Part shown: positions 1 to 9,693 of the stretch, one piece after another | Layout: every line of letters starts with the position of its first letter | Position numbering within the stretch: position 1 is the stretch's first letter | Translations under genes and position numbers: made by a program | Notes under the pieces: model-generated | Database searches by the model: none | What the model was told of the DNA's origin: nothing | What the model saw: the letters and a program-made list of their open reading frames with translations, nothing else | Source of the DNA: Pseudomonas oligotrophica | Lineage (GTDB): Bacteria; Pseudomonadota; Gammaproteobacteria; Pseudomonadales; Pseudomonadaceae | DNA: 64,000 bases | Assembly: GCF_021726475.1 (NCBI RefSeq) | Contig: NZ_JAKJRU010000003.1 | Span: 248,001-312,000, forward strand | Direction of reading: 5' to 3'

Positions 1-87
1 GTGCGCATCACTGGCGCCGGCATGGCCGAGTCGCACGTGCACGACGTGCAGATCACCAAGGAAGCGCCGAACTACCGCGTCGGCTGA
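1..87 (+). CDS. guaB: IMP dehydrogenase, C-terminal end (partial)
   Basis: The first 28 codons read as the last residues of IMP dehydrogenase, ending in [10 protein letters not shown] then TGA, the conserved GuaB tail. The gene is cut by the left edge. GuaB oxidises IMP to XMP, the substrate of the GMP synthetase encoded just downstream, so this is the usual guaB-guaA purine operon. The catalytic loop lies outside the window. The identification rests on the tail sequence and on the neighbour. Confidence 0.9.
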   Translation: MRITGAGMAESHVHDVQITKEAPNYRVG

Positions 88-141
88 GAAAGCGGTTTGC
101 CGGTCGCGCGACGCGGCAGATCGATCTTTGGAATGTGAACA

Positions 142-165
142 ACGGGGCTGCTCGATCAGCCCCGT
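142..165 (+). terminator. guaB-guaA intergenic hairpin
   Basis: A perfect 9-bp stem (ACGGGGCTG / CAGCCCCGT) with a 6-base loop lies between guaB and guaA, followed only by a weak GTCATTT. It may be a partial terminator or a processing/attenuation hairpin inside the guaBA transcript. The short T-run argues against a strong terminator. Confidence 0.5.
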
Positions 166-196
166 GTCATTTGCGAACACCACGAGAGATGCCCAC

Positions 197-1777
197 ATGG
201 CTCATCCTGACATCCACGCCCACCGCATCCTGATCCTCGACTTCGGTTCCCAGTACACCCAGCTGATTGCCCGCCGCGTGCGCGAGATCGGCGTCTACTG
301 CGAACTCCATCCCTGGGACATGAGCGAAGAGGACATCCGCGCCTTCGCCCCACGCGGCATCATCCTCGCCGGCGGCCCGGAATCGGTGCATGAGCAGGGC
401 AGCCCGCGTGCACCGCAGGCGGTGTTCGACCTCGGTGTGCCGCTGTTCGGCATCTGCTACGGCATGCAGACCATGTCCGAGCAGCTCGGCGGCAAGGTGC
501 AGGGCTCGGATGTGCGCGAGTTCGGCTATGCCCGCGTCGACCTGGTCGGCAAGTCGCGGCTGTTCGATGGCATCGAGGATCACATGGACGACGACGGCGT
601 GTTCGGCCTCGACGTCTGGATGAGCCACGGCGACAAGGTCACCGACATCCCGCAGGGCTTCCATATCCTGGCCAGCACGCCGAGCTGCCCGATCGCCGCG
701 ATGGGCGACGACACCCGCGGCTACTACGGTGTGCAGTTCCACCCGGAAGTGACCCATACCAAGCAGGGTGGGCGCATCCTGTCGCGCTTCATCCTCGAGA
801 TCTGCGGCTGCGAAGCGCTGTGGACGCCGTCCAACATCGTCGAGGACGCCATTGCCCAGGTGCGTGCCCAGGTCGGCGATGCCAACGTGCTGCTCGGCCT
901 GTCCGGCGGCGTGGATTCCTCGGTGGTCGCGGCATTGCTGCATCGCGCGATCGGCGACCAGTTGACCTGCGTGTTCGTCGACAACGGCCTGCTGCGCCTG
1001 CACGAAGGCGACCAGGTGATGGCCATGTTCGCCGAGAACATGGGGGTCAAGGTGATCCGCGCCGATGCCGAGGCGCAGTTCCTGGAGAACCTCGCCGGCG
1101 AGGCGGACCCGGAGAAGAAGCGCAAGATCATCGGCCGCACCTTTATCGACGTCTTCGATGCGCAGGCGAGCAAGCTGGAAAACATCCAGTTCCTCGCCCA
1201 GGGCACCATCTACCCGGACGTGATCGAGTCGGCCGGCGCCAAGAGCGGCAAGGCCCACGTGATCAAGTCGCACCACAACGTCGGCGGCCTGCCGGAGGAG
1301 ATGAACCTCAAGCTGGTCGAGCCGCTGCGCGAGCTGTTCAAGGACGAGGTGCGCAAGATCGGCCTCGAGCTCGGCCTGCCCTACGACATGGTCTACCGCC
1401 ACCCCTTCCCGGGCCCGGGCCTGGGCGTGCGCATCCTTGGCGAGGTGAAGAAGGAATACGCCGACCTGCTGCGCCGCGCCGACGACATCTTCATCAGCGA
1501 GCTGCGCAAGGCCGACTGGTACCACAAGGTCAGCCAGGCCTTCGTGGTGTTCCAGCCGGTGAAGTCGGTCGGCGTGGTCGGCGACGGCCGCCGCTACGCC
1601 TGGGTCGTCGCCCTGCGCGCAGTGGAAACCATCGACTTCATGACCGCACGCTGGGCGCACCTGCCGTACGAGCTGCTGGAGAAGGTGTCCAACCGCATCA
1701 TCAATGAAATCGAAGGCATTTCCCGCGTCACCTACGATGTGTCGAGCAAGCCGCCGGCGACCATCGAGTGGGAGTGA
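197..1777 (+). CDS. guaA: GMP synthase (glutamine-hydrolysing)
   Basis: Converts XMP to GMP using glutamine and ATP in the cytoplasm. The 526-aa product has an N-terminal class I glutamine amidotransferase domain with the nucleophile elbow GICYGMQ and the HPEVTH motif. The ATP-pyrophosphatase domain follows, with the P-loop LSGGVDSS, and then the C-terminal dimerisation domain ending in PPATIEWE, which is diagnostic of GuaA. The ATG at 197 was chosen because it gives the family length and follows GAGAG. An in-frame codon at 128 would add 23 unconserved residues. It lies 109 bp after guaB, presumably in one operon. Confidence 0.97.
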   Translation: MAHPDIHAHRILILDFGSQYTQLIARRVREIGVYCELHPWDMSEEDIRAFAPRGIILAGGPESVHEQGSPRAPQAVFDLGVPLFGICYGMQTMSEQLGGKVQGSDVREFGYARVDLVGKSRLFDGIEDHMDDDGVFGLDVWMSHGDKVTDIPQGFHILASTPSCPIAAMGDDTRGYYGVQFHPEVTHTKQGGRILSRFILEICGCEALWTPSNIVEDAIAQVRAQVGDANVLLGLSGGVDSSVVAALLHRAIGDQLTCVFVDNGLLRLHEGDQVMAMFAENMGVKVIRADAEAQFLENLAGEADPEKKRKIIGRTFIDVFDAQASKLENIQFLAQGTIYPDVIESAGAKSGKAHVIKSHHNVGGLPEEMNLKLVEPLRELFKDEVRKIGLELGLPYDMVYRHPFPGPGLGVRILGEVKKEYADLLRRADDIFISELRKADWYHKVSQAFVVFQPVKSVGVVGDGRRYAWVVALRAVETIDFMTARWAHLPYELLEKVSNRIINEIEGISRVTYDVSSKPPATIEWE

Positions 1778-1786
1778 TCTGAAGCA

Positions 1787-1812
1787 ATGAGGGCAGCCCA
1801 GGCTGCCCTCAT
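1787..1812 (+). terminator. Hairpin after guaA
   Basis: A perfect 12-bp inverted repeat (ATGAGGGCAGCC / GGCTGCCCTCAT) with only 2 bases between the arms starts 9 bases after the guaA stop. No T-tract follows, so it is terminator-like rather than a textbook intrinsic terminator. It separates the guaBA operon from the oxidase gene. Confidence 0.6.
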
Positions 1813-1887
1813 GCTGTGCGCAGCTTCCGCAGAGAAGCGCGTCGAGCCTGATGGGCCCATGAATTCGGACTGGCTGGAGCCCATGCA

Positions 1888-3258
1888 ATGTCCTTTACCC
1901 GTAGACAGATTCTCGCCGGCCTGGCCGGCCTCGGTGTGGTCGGCCTGGCCGGCAGTGGCGCACGCTACTGGCTCGGTCGTCCGGCCGATGTCACCAACCA
2001 CGACTATGAACTGATCGCCGCACCGCTGGATATCGAGCTGGTGCCCGGGCATGTCACGCCGGCCTGGGCCTATGGCGGCCAGGCACCCGGCGTGGAGCTG
2101 CGCGGGCGCCAGGGCGACTGGCTGCGGGTGCGCTTCACCAACCTGCTGCCGGAGCCGACCACCATCCACTGGCACGGCATCCGCCTGCCGCTGGAGATGG
2201 ACGGCGTGCCCTATGTGTCGCAGCTGCCGGTGCTGCCGGGCGAGTCGTTCGAGTATCGCTTCCAACTGCACGATGCCGGCAGCTTCTGGTATCACCCGCA
2301 CACCGCCAGTGCCAGCCAGCTCGGCCGCGGGCTGGTCGGGCCGCTGATCGTCGAGGAGCGCGAGCCCAGCGGGTTCGCCCACGAGCGGACGCTCAATCTG
2401 AAGAGCTGGCATGTCGACAAGCAGGGCGCCTTCACCGATTTCAGCGTGCCGCGCGAAGCGGCCCGTGGCGGCACGCCGGGCGTGCTGTCGAGCGTCAATG
2501 GCGTGCACCTGCCCACCCTCGAGCTACCCGCCGGGCAGGTGGTGCGGCTGCGCATCCTCAACCTGGACAACACGCTGACCTATCGGCTCAACCTGTCCGG
2601 TGGCGAGGCCAGGATCTACGCCCTCGACGGGCATCCGGTGGTGCCGCGACCGCTGGGCAAGGAGTACTGGCTGGGCCCCGGCATGCGCATCGACCTGGCG
2701 CTGAAAGTCCCGGCGGCCGGCCAGGAGATCACCTTGCGCAACGGCCCGCTGCGGCTGGCCGCCCTGCGCTCGGTGGCCAGCAGGCAGGCGCCGGGCGGCT
2801 GGCCGGCCGCGCTGCCGGCCAACCCGGTGGCCGAGCCGGACCTGGCCCGCGCCGAGACGCTGCGCTTCAACTTCGAGTGGGCCGGTGCCCTGTCCACCAA
2901 CGTCGAGCAGGGCGGCGCGTTCAAGTTCTGGCAGGTCAACGGCCAGGCCTGGGACATCAACGACAAAAGCTGCGCCGAGCGGCCGATCGCGACGCTGCGC
3001 CACGGCGGGCACTATATCTTCGAGCTGCGCAACCTCAGCCAGTACCAGCATCCGATCCATCTGCACGGCATGGCCTTCAAGGTCATCGCCTCCAACCGCC
3101 GGCCGATCGAGCCCTGGTTCACCGATACCTACCTGCTGGGCAAGAACGAGACGGCGCGCATCGCCCTGGTGGCCGATAACCCGGGCGTGTGGATGTTCCA
3201 CTGTCATGTGATCGACCATATGGAAACCGGCCTGATGGCCGCCATCGAAGTGGCCTAG
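1888..3258 (+). CDS. Multicopper oxidase (laccase-like), exported
   Basis: A 456-aa three-cupredoxin oxidase coupling substrate oxidation to reduction of O2 to water. The N-terminus (TRRQILAG followed by a hydrophobic stretch) looks like a Tat signal. Copper motifs are HWHG (94-97), WYHPHT (about 135-139), HPIHLHG and HCHVIDHMETGL (438-449). The axial position ten residues after the type 1 Cys439 is Leu449, whereas CueO and CopA have Met. The start ATG lies 9 bases after GGAG. The gene matches an oxidase found between guaA and tadA in other pseudomonads. Its substrate is unknown; metal or phenol oxidation is only a guess. Confidence 0.88.
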   Translation: MSFTRRQILAGLAGLGVVGLAGSGARYWLGRPADVTNHDYELIAAPLDIELVPGHVTPAWAYGGQAPGVELRGRQGDWLRVRFTNLLPEPTTIHWHGIRLPLEMDGVPYVSQLPVLPGESFEYRFQLHDAGSFWYHPHTASASQLGRGLVGPLIVEEREPSGFAHERTLNLKSWHVDKQGAFTDFSVPREAARGGTPGVLSSVNGVHLPTLELPAGQVVRLRILNLDNTLTYRLNLSGGEARIYALDGHPVVPRPLGKEYWLGPGMRIDLALKVPAAGQEITLRNGPLRLAALRSVASRQAPGGWPAALPANPVAEPDLARAETLRFNFEWAGALSTNVEQGGAFKFWQVNGQAWDINDKSCAERPIATLRHGGHYIFELRNLSQYQHPIHLHGMAFKVIASNRRPIEPWFTDTYLLGKNETARIALVADNPGVWMFHCHVIDHMETGLMAAIEVA

Positions 3259-3275
3259 CGCGCCAGGAACCCGGG

Positions 3276-3770
3276 ATGAAAAGACTGCAGATCATCGACC
3301 GCAGCGGCGACGAGGGCTTCATGCGCGAGGCGCTGGCGCTGGCCGAACAGGGTGCGGCGCTGGGCGAGGTGCCAGTTGGCGCGGTGCTGGTGCAGGACGG
3401 GCGGATCATCGGCCGGGGCTTCAACTGCCCGATCTCCCGCCATGATCCCAGCGCGCATGCCGAGATGGTCGCCATCCGCGATGCCGCGCTGCAGCTGGAG
3501 AACTACCGGCTGCCGGGCAGCACGCTGTACGTGACGCTGGAGCCGTGCAGCATGTGCGCCGGGCTGATCGTCCATTCCCGCATCCAGCGCGTGGTCTACG
3601 GCACCACCGAGCCGAAGGCCGGTGTGGCGGTCAGTCGTGGTCAGTTCTTCGACCAGGCCTTCCTCAATCATCGCGTGCTGGTGGAGGGCGGGCTGCTCGC
3701 CGAGGAGTGCAGCAGCATGCTCAGCGAGTTCTTCCGCCAGCGGCGCCAGAGCGGTCGCGCCGACGCCTGA
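3276..3770 (+). CDS. tadA: tRNA adenosine(34) deaminase
   Basis: Deaminates A34 to inosine in the anticodon of tRNA-Arg(ACG), an essential wobble modification. The 164-aa protein carries the zinc deaminase signature: HAE with the catalytic glutamate (SAHAEMVA) and PCSMC in LEPCSMCAGL. The GEVPVGAVLV segment near the N-terminus is typical of the family. ATG 3276 follows CAGGAA; longer in-frame starts reach back into the oxidase gene and are rejected. It sits 17 bp after the oxidase and may be co-transcribed with it. It converges with the ABC gene with only 1 bp between the stop codons. Confidence 0.96.
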   Translation: MKRLQIIDRSGDEGFMREALALAEQGAALGEVPVGAVLVQDGRIIGRGFNCPISRHDPSAHAEMVAIRDAALQLENYRLPGSTLYVTLEPCSMCAGLIVHSRIQRVVYGTTEPKAGVAVSRGQFFDQAFLNHRVLVEGGLLAEECSSMLSEFFRQRRQSGRADA

Positions 3771-3771
3771 T

Positions 3772-4877
3772 TCAGCGGCTGCTATAGCGCCGCACGCCGC
3801 GCTCGGGCAGCGTCTCGTGGGCGGCGACGCTGCCCTGGGCAGGGAATACCACCAGGTGGTCGGCGGCGATGGCGATGCCCACGTCCTGGCCCGGCAGATA
3901 GTCGGTGTGGCTGGCGAAGATGCCCTCGAGCTGGTTGCCGGTGGGCAGCTGCAGGCGGTACAGGGTAGAGGCGCCGAGGAAGGTCTTGCCGACGATCAGC
4001 GCGCGTAGCGGGCTGTCCGGCCGGTAGACGATGTCGTCGGGGCGCAACAGCACGTCCACCGAGCTACCGGCCGGCCAGGTGTAGGCCCGGTTGCCACGGA
4101 TCACGCCAAGCTCGGTCTGCACCGTTTCCGGATCAAGCAATTGCCCGCGAATGAAGTAGCCCTGGCCGATGAAGCTGGCGACGAAGGGGGTCAGCGGCTC
4201 GTGGTAGAGATTGAACGGCGTGTCCCACTGCTCGAGGCGGCCATCCTTGAACACTCCGACCTGATCGCTGACGGCGAAGGCTTCCTCCTGGTCATGGGTC
4301 ACCAGGATGGCGCTGGTGCCGCGGGCCTTGAGGATCTCGCGCACCTCCAGGCTGAGGTGCCGGCGCAGCTCCACGTCGAGGTTGGAGAAGGGCTCGTCGA
4401 GCAGCAGCAGCTCGGGTTCCGGCGCCAGCGCACGGGCCAGGGCGACGCGCTGCTGCTGGCCACCGGACAGCTCGTGCGGGTAACGCTGCGCCAGGGGCGC
4501 GAGATGCACCATCTCCAGCAGTTCGCCGACGATGCGCTGGCAGTCGGGGTGCTTGCGGATGCCGAAGGCGACGTTCTCCTGCACGCTGAGGTGGGGGAAC
4601 AGCGCATAGTCCTGGAAGACCATGCCGATCCGGCGCTTCTCCGGAGCCAGGGTATGGCCCGGACGGGAGATCACCTGCCCGGCGAGCTCGATGCTGCCGT
4701 GGTTGACCGGCTCGAAGCCGGCGATGGCGCGCAGGGTGGTGGTCTTGCCGCAGCCGGACGGCCCCAGCAGGCAACCGATGTCGCCACGATTGAGGTGCAG
4801 GTTGAGGTCGCTGACCACGCGCTGCTGCTTGCCATAGCCGCAGGCCAGGTCGTGCAGCAGCAGCAGGGGCTCGTGCT

Positions 4878-4881
<4 letters not shown>
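3772..4881 (-). CDS. ABC transporter ATP-binding protein (PotA/FbpC type)
   Basis: A 369-aa ATPase for an ABC importer. It has Walker [10 protein letters not shown], a Q-loop, the signature LSGGQQQR, Walker B LLLLDEP, a switch His in VTHDQEE, and a C-terminal OB-fold (TOBE-like) region, the layout of iron, polyamine or molybdate import ATPases. No permease or binding-protein gene is nearby. Its ATG overlaps the argF stop by 4 bp (ATGA), so the two are translationally coupled. The pairing with argF is also known from P. aeruginosa. The cargo cannot be read from the sequence; a link to arginine or ornithine metabolism is only suggested by the operon. Confidence 0.85.
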
Positions 4882-5795
<914 letters not shown>

Positions 5796-5904
5796 ATCAA
5801 CTACCTTTCATTGCCGCAGTCCGCGGTCCGAAGGCTTTTCCGGGGAAAACAGAAGGACCGACCACTGCGGGTCGCGAGGGTGCGACGAAACGGGGAAAGG
5901 CGCG

Positions 5905-5934
5905 ATCTTAGCCACAAAAGACGCAGGGGTGCAA
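5905..5934 (-). promoter_or_regulatory. Predicted argF promoter
   Basis: On the minus strand, TTGCAC (5929-5934) is followed after 18 bases by TAAGAT (5905-5910), about 110 bases before the argF ATG. This is a reasonable sigma70 promoter by inspection only. Confidence 0.45.
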
Positions 5935-6072
5935 ATCGACCCATCGCCCCGCTGCGAGGGGCCTCGGCAGGGCTTGCGACGGCCCGCGGGCAAACAAAAC
6001 CGAGCTCGCCACTCGGCTTTGCCCGGGCTTATCCGCTACAATGCGCGGCAACCGTGTCTAGCCGAGGTACCC

Positions 6073-6399
6073 ATGGACATCATCGAAACCATCAAAGAAC
6101 AGATCGCCGCCAATCCCATCCTGCTTTATATGAAGGGCTCGCCCAACGCGCCGCAGTGCGGCTTTTCCGCGCGTGCCAGCCAGGCGGTGATGGGTTGTGG
6201 CGAGAAGTTCGCCTACGTCGACATCCTGCAGAACCCCGAGATCCGCGCCAACCTGCCGAAGTACGCCAATTGGCCGACCTTCCCGCAGCTGTGGGTCAAC
6301 GGCGAGCTGGTCGGCGGCAGCGACATCATCCTCGAGATGTTCGAGAAGGGTGAGCTGCAGACCCTGATCAAGTCGGCCGTCGGCAAGGCCGACGCCTGA
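6073..6399 (+). CDS. grxD: Monothiol glutaredoxin (CGFS type)
   Basis: A 108-aa Grx4-type glutaredoxin that binds and transfers [2Fe-2S] clusters as a homodimer with glutathione. The single-cysteine motif CGFS occurs in PQCGFSARA, followed by the WPTFPQLWV cis-proline segment and GGSDI glutathione contact, all typical of the family. ATG 6073 follows GAGG at a good distance; any longer reading would overlap argF on the other strand. TACAAT at 6037-6042 is a good -10 but has no clear -35. Beside bacterioferritin and Bfd it forms a small iron-handling neighbourhood. Confidence 0.95.
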   Translation: MDIIETIKEQIAANPILLYMKGSPNAPQCGFSARASQAVMGCGEKFAYVDILQNPEIRANLPKYANWPTFPQLWVNGELVGGSDIILEMFEKGELQTLIKSAVGKADA

Positions 6400-6443
6400 T
6401 CCGGCCGCCGGCGCCGGGATTTCCGCAGCGCCGGCGACCAGCC

Positions 6444-6484
6444 AAAAAAAAACGCCATGCCCCGCGAGGGACATGGCGTTTTTC
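6444..6484. terminator. Bidirectional terminator between grxD and bfrB
   Basis: Stem ACGCCATG / CATGGCGT around a C-rich/G-rich loop, with nine A on the left and five T on the right. It works as a Rho-independent terminator for both converging genes, grxD and bacterioferritin. Confidence 0.9.
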
Positions 6485-6496
6485 GTTGTGCTCGGC

Positions 6497-6967
6497 TTAG
6501 TCGTCCATCTGCGACTGCAGGTAGTTCTCCAGGCCCACCTTGTCGATCAGGCCCAGCTGGGTCTCCAGCCAGTCGATGTGTTCTTCTTCCGACTCGAGGA
6601 TGTCCTCGAGCAGCTCGCGGCTGCCGTAGTCGCCGACGCTTTCGCAATAGGCGATGGCGACCTTGAGGTCGGCGATGCCGCCCTGCTCGAGCTTGAGGTC
6701 GCATTCGAGCATTTCCCGGGTGTTCTCGCCGATCAGCAACTTGCCCAGGTCCTGCAGGTTCGGCAGGCCCTCGAGGAAGAGGATGCGCTTGATCAGCTTG
6801 TCGGCATGCTTCATCTCGTCGATGGATTCTTCGTACTCGTGCTTGCCGAGGCGGCCCAGGCCCCAGTCTTCGTACATGCGCGCATGCAGGAAGTACTGGT
6901 TGATGGCGACCAGTTCGTTGCCGAGGATCTTGTTGAGGTGCTGAATGACCAGCTTGTCGCCTTTCAT
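6497..6967 (-). CDS. bfrB: Bacterioferritin BfrB
   Basis: A 24-subunit iron storage protein with a ferroxidase di-iron site and inter-subunit haem. The 156-aa sequence starts [12 protein letters not shown] and shows E18, E51 and H54 for the di-iron site and the haem ligand M52 (IDEMKHADK). A second glutamate pair occurs in [11 protein letters not shown]. It closely resembles P. aeruginosa BfrB and keeps the neighbouring bfd gene, whose product releases the stored iron. Confidence 0.96.
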   Translation of the reverse strand: MKGDKLVIQHLNKILGNELVAINQYFLHARMYEDWGLGRLGKHEYEESIDEMKHADKLIKRILFLEGLPNLQDLGKLLIGENTREMLECDLKLEQGGIADLKVAIAYCESVGDYGSRELLEDILESEEEHIDWLETQLGLIDKVGLENYLQSQMDD

Positions 6968-7003
6968 CGTCGCGGTCCCGAAGCAGAGGGTGGTGTCTGT
7001 CGA

Positions 7004-7032
7004 AGTCTGGCCACGATGCTCCGGGCTGTCAA
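7004..7032 (-). promoter_or_regulatory. Possible bfrB promoter
   Basis: Minus-strand TTGACA (7027-7032) stands 17 bases from CAGACT (7004-7009), a weak -10, about 40 bases before the bfrB start. The -35 is perfect but the -10 is poor, so this is tentative. Confidence 0.35.
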
Positions 7033-7117
7033 ACCTAAGCCCTTGAAAGCTAAGGCTAAAGCTGAACGAGAACGCTTGCGTTCCGCGCTTGGCGGCTAAT
7101 GCATTGATTGCAGGCAG

Positions 7118-7143
7118 AAAAAAGCCGGGCTCAGGCCCGGCTT
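7118..7143 (-). terminator. Terminator of bfd
   Basis: On the minus strand a perfect 9-bp stem (AAGCCGGGC / GCCCGGCTT) with a TCAG-derived loop is followed by six T. It lies 16 bases past the bfd stop: a clear Rho-independent terminator. Confidence 0.9.
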
Positions 7144-7159
7144 GCTGGCAGTCCGCTGG

Positions 7160-7372
7160 TCAGGCCGGGTGGAGCAAGGCCGTGGAGAGCGACTGTGCAT
7201 TCTGCACATCGGCGAGTGTCTCGCGCACCACCTGCTTGGCCAGGCAGGCGCACTTGCCGCACTGCGTACCGACGCCGGTGGCATCGCGTACCTCGCGGTA
7301 GCTGCAGCAACCTTCGTAGATGGCCTCGCGGATCTGGCCGTCGGTGATGCCCTGGCAAAGACAGACGTACAT
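7160..7372 (-). CDS. bfd: Bacterioferritin-associated ferredoxin
   Basis: A 70-aa [2Fe-2S] ferredoxin that docks on BfrB at the haem and donates electrons to release stored iron. The four ligand cysteines are C4, C6, C38 and C41 in MYVCLCQG and TQCGKCACL. The start at 7372 gives the family N-terminus; a longer reading to 7435 would run through the promoter and Fur box. A strong promoter with an overlapping Fur box indicates induction by low iron, as known for this gene in Pseudomonas. Confidence 0.95.
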   Translation of the reverse strand: MYVCLCQGITDGQIREAIYEGCCSYREVRDATGVGTQCGKCACLAKQVVRETLADVQNAQSLSTALLHPA

Positions 7373-7406
7373 GCGAACTACCCGTGGGAACTGTTTGATG
7401 GGGAGG

Positions 7407-7435
7407 ATGCTAAATAGAATGAGAATGATTGTCAA
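7407..7435 (-). promoter_or_regulatory. bfd promoter
   Basis: Minus-strand TTGACA (7430-7435), a 17-base spacer and TAGCAT (7407-7412) form a near-consensus sigma70 promoter 35 bases before the bfd ATG. Confidence 0.75.
7415..7433 (-). promoter_or_regulatory. Fur box over the bfd promoter
   Basis: The plus-strand 19-mer TAGAATGAGAATGATTGTC matches the inverted Fur consensus at 13 of 19 positions when read on the minus strand. It fills the spacer and touches the -35, so Fur with iron would block RNA polymerase directly. Confidence 0.7.
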
Positions 7436-7530
7436 AGTTCATCGCGGCGATTTGCGCTGCAGTTCGTCGGCTGCGCGAGTGCCACGTTCGGGTAGACTGC
7501 GCGACATTTTCTGTGTGCAGGAACGGGCCC

Positions 7531-8070
7531 ATGGCGCTGCAAGCGACACCTTATAAAGTCGAACTGAATCTGACCGACCTGGATCGCGGGGTTTATGAAA
7601 ACCTGCGCTTCACCGTGGCCCGGCATCCGTCGGAAACCGAGGAGCGTCTCGGCGTGCGACTGATCGCCTATGCGCTGTGGTATTGCGAGCAGCTGGCCTT
7701 CGGTCGCGGCCTGTCGGATGTCGACGAGCCGGCACTGTGGGAGAAGAGCCTGGACGGGCGCATCCTGCACTGGATCGAGGTCGGCCAGCCGGACGCCGAG
7801 CGCCTGACCTGGTGCTCGCGACGCGCCGAGCGCGTCAGCCTGGTGGCCTACGGCAACCTGCGGGTCTGGCAGGGCAAGGTGCTGGATGCTGTCCGCGGGC
7901 TGAAGAACCTGTCCATCGCCGCGATCGACTCCGATTCGCTGGCCGAGCTGGTCAAGGACCTGCCACGCAGCCTGCAGTGGGGCGTGATGATCAGCGACGG
8001 CACGCTATTCATCACCGACGAGCGCGGCCAGTTCGAGGTGGCGCTGGAGTGGCTGCTGGGCGAGCGCTGA
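7531..8070 (+). CDS. YaeQ family protein
   Basis: A 179-aa cytoplasmic protein of the YaeQ family, a PD-(D/E)XK nuclease-like fold of unknown cellular role. Family features are the YKVELNLTDLDRGVYE opening, the RLIAYALWYCE segment and the EVGQPD stretch that corresponds to the nuclease-like core. ATG 7531 was chosen because the protein then matches the family length of about 180 aa; upstream codons overlap the bfd promoter. It converges with pxpC, 7 bp away. Confidence 0.88.
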   Translation: MALQATPYKVELNLTDLDRGVYENLRFTVARHPSETEERLGVRLIAYALWYCEQLAFGRGLSDVDEPALWEKSLDGRILHWIEVGQPDAERLTWCSRRAERVSLVAYGNLRVWQGKVLDAVRGLKNLSIAAIDSDSLAELVKDLPRSLQWGVMISDGTLFITDERGQFEVALEWLLGER

Positions 8071-8077
8071 GCGCGCC

Positions 8078-8992
8078 CTAGCGCCAGCGCGAGAGCAATT
8101 CGCGCTGCTGGCGTTGTGCGCTGTCCAGGGCGATCGGCCGCAGCCGCAGCGGCGTGCCGGGCAGGCACTGCGCCAGTTGCGCCACCGCCAGGGGCGTCAG
8201 GGCGCCGAGCCGCGGGTAGCCGCCGATGGTCTGGCGGTCGTTGAGCAGCACGATCGGCTGGCCGTCGGGTGGTACCTGGACGGCCCCCAGCGGCACGCCC
8301 TCGGAGATCATCGAGCGGCGCGCGCCGCGCAGGGCGGGGCCGAGCAGGCGCACGCCCATACGGTCGGCGCGCTGGTCGACGGTCCACTCGCTGTTGAACG
8401 CCTCGAACAGGCTGCGCCCGCTGAAATCACCGATCTGCGCCCCCAGCACCACCGCCAGCGGAGCGTCGGGCAGCGGCGCCTGGCCGGCATGTTCCGGCAG
8501 CGCGCGCGGTTCGGCGCGGCTGCCATTGCCATGCAGCCGGTCGCCTACGGCCAGCGGCCGGCCGTCGCCATGCAGGCCGCCGAGCTGCTCGCGCGCCACG
8601 GTGGCGCAACTGCCGAGCACCGGTTCGGCGCGGAAGCCTCCCGGCGCGGCGAGATAGGCGCGCAGGCCCCGGCGTGGCTGGCCGAACACCAATTGCTGGC
8701 CGCGGCGCAGGAGGAAGCTGCGACCCGGTGCCAGGGGCTGGCCGTCCAGCGTGGCGCCCAGGTCGGCGCCGCACAGTGCCAGGCAACTGTCGGATTCGGC
8801 GCGCAGGCTGAAACCGCCCAGCGTGATCTCGACGGTGGCTGCCTGCAGCGGATTGCCCAGCAGCCAGTTGGCCCAGCGCTGGGAAATCCAGTCGACGGCG
8901 CCGCCCTGGGTGACGCCCAGGTGGCGCACGCCGAAACGGCCGCCGTCCTGCAGGCTGGCCAGCGCGCCGGCGCGCTCGATGACCAGGCTCAT
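8078..8992 (-). CDS. pxpC: 5-oxoprolinase subunit C
   Basis: A 304-aa biotin-dependent carboxyltransferase-like subunit (KipA/YbgK). With PxpA and PxpB it makes the ATP-dependent 5-oxoprolinase that opens pyroglutamate to glutamate. Typical segments are ERAGALASLQDGGR and HLGVTQGGAVDW at the N-terminus and VPLGAVQVPPDGQPIVLLND near the C-terminus. It is the last gene of pxpA-pxpB-pxpC and its ATG overlaps the pxpB stop by 4 bp. Confidence 0.93.
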   Translation of the reverse strand: MSLVIERAGALASLQDGGRFGVRHLGVTQGGAVDWISQRWANWLLGNPLQAATVEITLGGFSLRAESDSCLALCGADLGATLDGQPLAPGRSFLLRRGQQLVFGQPRRGLRAYLAAPGGFRAEPVLGSCATVAREQLGGLHGDGRPLAVGDRLHGNGSRAEPRALPEHAGQAPLPDAPLAVVLGAQIGDFSGRSLFEAFNSEWTVDQRADRMGVRLLGPALRGARRSMISEGVPLGAVQVPPDGQPIVLLNDRQTIGGYPRLGALTPLAVAQLAQCLPGTPLRLRPIALDSAQRQQRELLSRWR

Positions 8993-9693
8993 GGGCGGGC
9001 CTCGAAGGGGCGGTCGTCGCCACCCAGTCGGACGAATTCGGCGTGATCGATGGCGACGAAGCGAACCCGGTCGCCCGGCTGGCAGAGGCTGTAGCCGTCC
9101 AGCTGGCGGTCGAACAGGCGCGCCGGGCTGCGGCCGATCAGGTTCCAGCCACCCGGCGAGGCCAGCGGGTAGATGGCCGTCTGGCGGTCGGCAATGCCGA
9201 GGCTGCCGGCCGGCACCTGCTGGCGCGGGGTCTGCAGGCGCGGGCTGGCGAGGATCTCGTCGACCTGGCCCATGAAGGCGAAGCCGGGGGCGAAACCGAG
9301 GGCGAACACCTGGTAGGTATGCCCGCTGTGGCGGGCGATCACCCCGGCGACGCCCAGCCCGCTGCGTGCGCCGAGTGCCTCGAGCTCGGGGCCGACGCTG
9401 GGGTCGTACCACACCGGGATCTCGTGCTGGCGCGCGCTGTTGCCGGTTGCCGGTTGCAGGCCCTCGAAGGCCTGGTGGATGCGCCGGCGCGCCTGGCGGT
9501 CGTCCAGCAGGGTCAGGTCGTAGTGCAGCAGCAGGGTGGTGTAGGACGGCACCAGGTCCAGCAGCGCCGGGCCGAACGCCTCGCGCAGGCGTTGGCTGGC
9601 GGCCAGCAGCCAGGGCATGTTGCGCTCGTCGATCCGCTCGAACAGGCGCAGCACCAGGCTGTCGATGCCGGCGACCTCGATCCGCGGGGTCAT
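8989..9693 (-). CDS. pxpB: 5-oxoprolinase subunit B
   Basis: A 234-aa subunit of the KipI/YbgJ family. Characteristic stretches are [12 protein letters not shown], the [10 protein letters not shown] motif and [12 protein letters not shown]. The protein belongs to the ATP-dependent 5-oxoprolinase complex, which salvages the spontaneously formed damage product 5-oxoproline. Both ends overlap their neighbours by 4 bp (ATGA), so the three subunits are translationally coupled. Confidence 0.94.
   Translation of the reverse strand: MTPRIEVAGIDSLVLRLFERIDERNMPWLLAASQRLREAFGPALLDLVPSYTTLLLHYDLTLLDDRQARRRIHQAFEGLQPATGNSARQHEIPVWYDPSVGPELEALGARSGLGVAGVIARHSGHTYQVFALGFAPGFAFMGQVDEILASPRLQTPRQQVPAGSLGIADRQTAIYPLASPGGWNLIGRSPARLFDRQLDGYSLCQPGDRVRFVAIDHAEFVRLGGDDRPFEARP

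Noticed and set aside
167..1888. A 573-codon open frame antisense to guaA
   Set aside because: Covers guaA completely and has no family resemblance; guaA is unambiguous.
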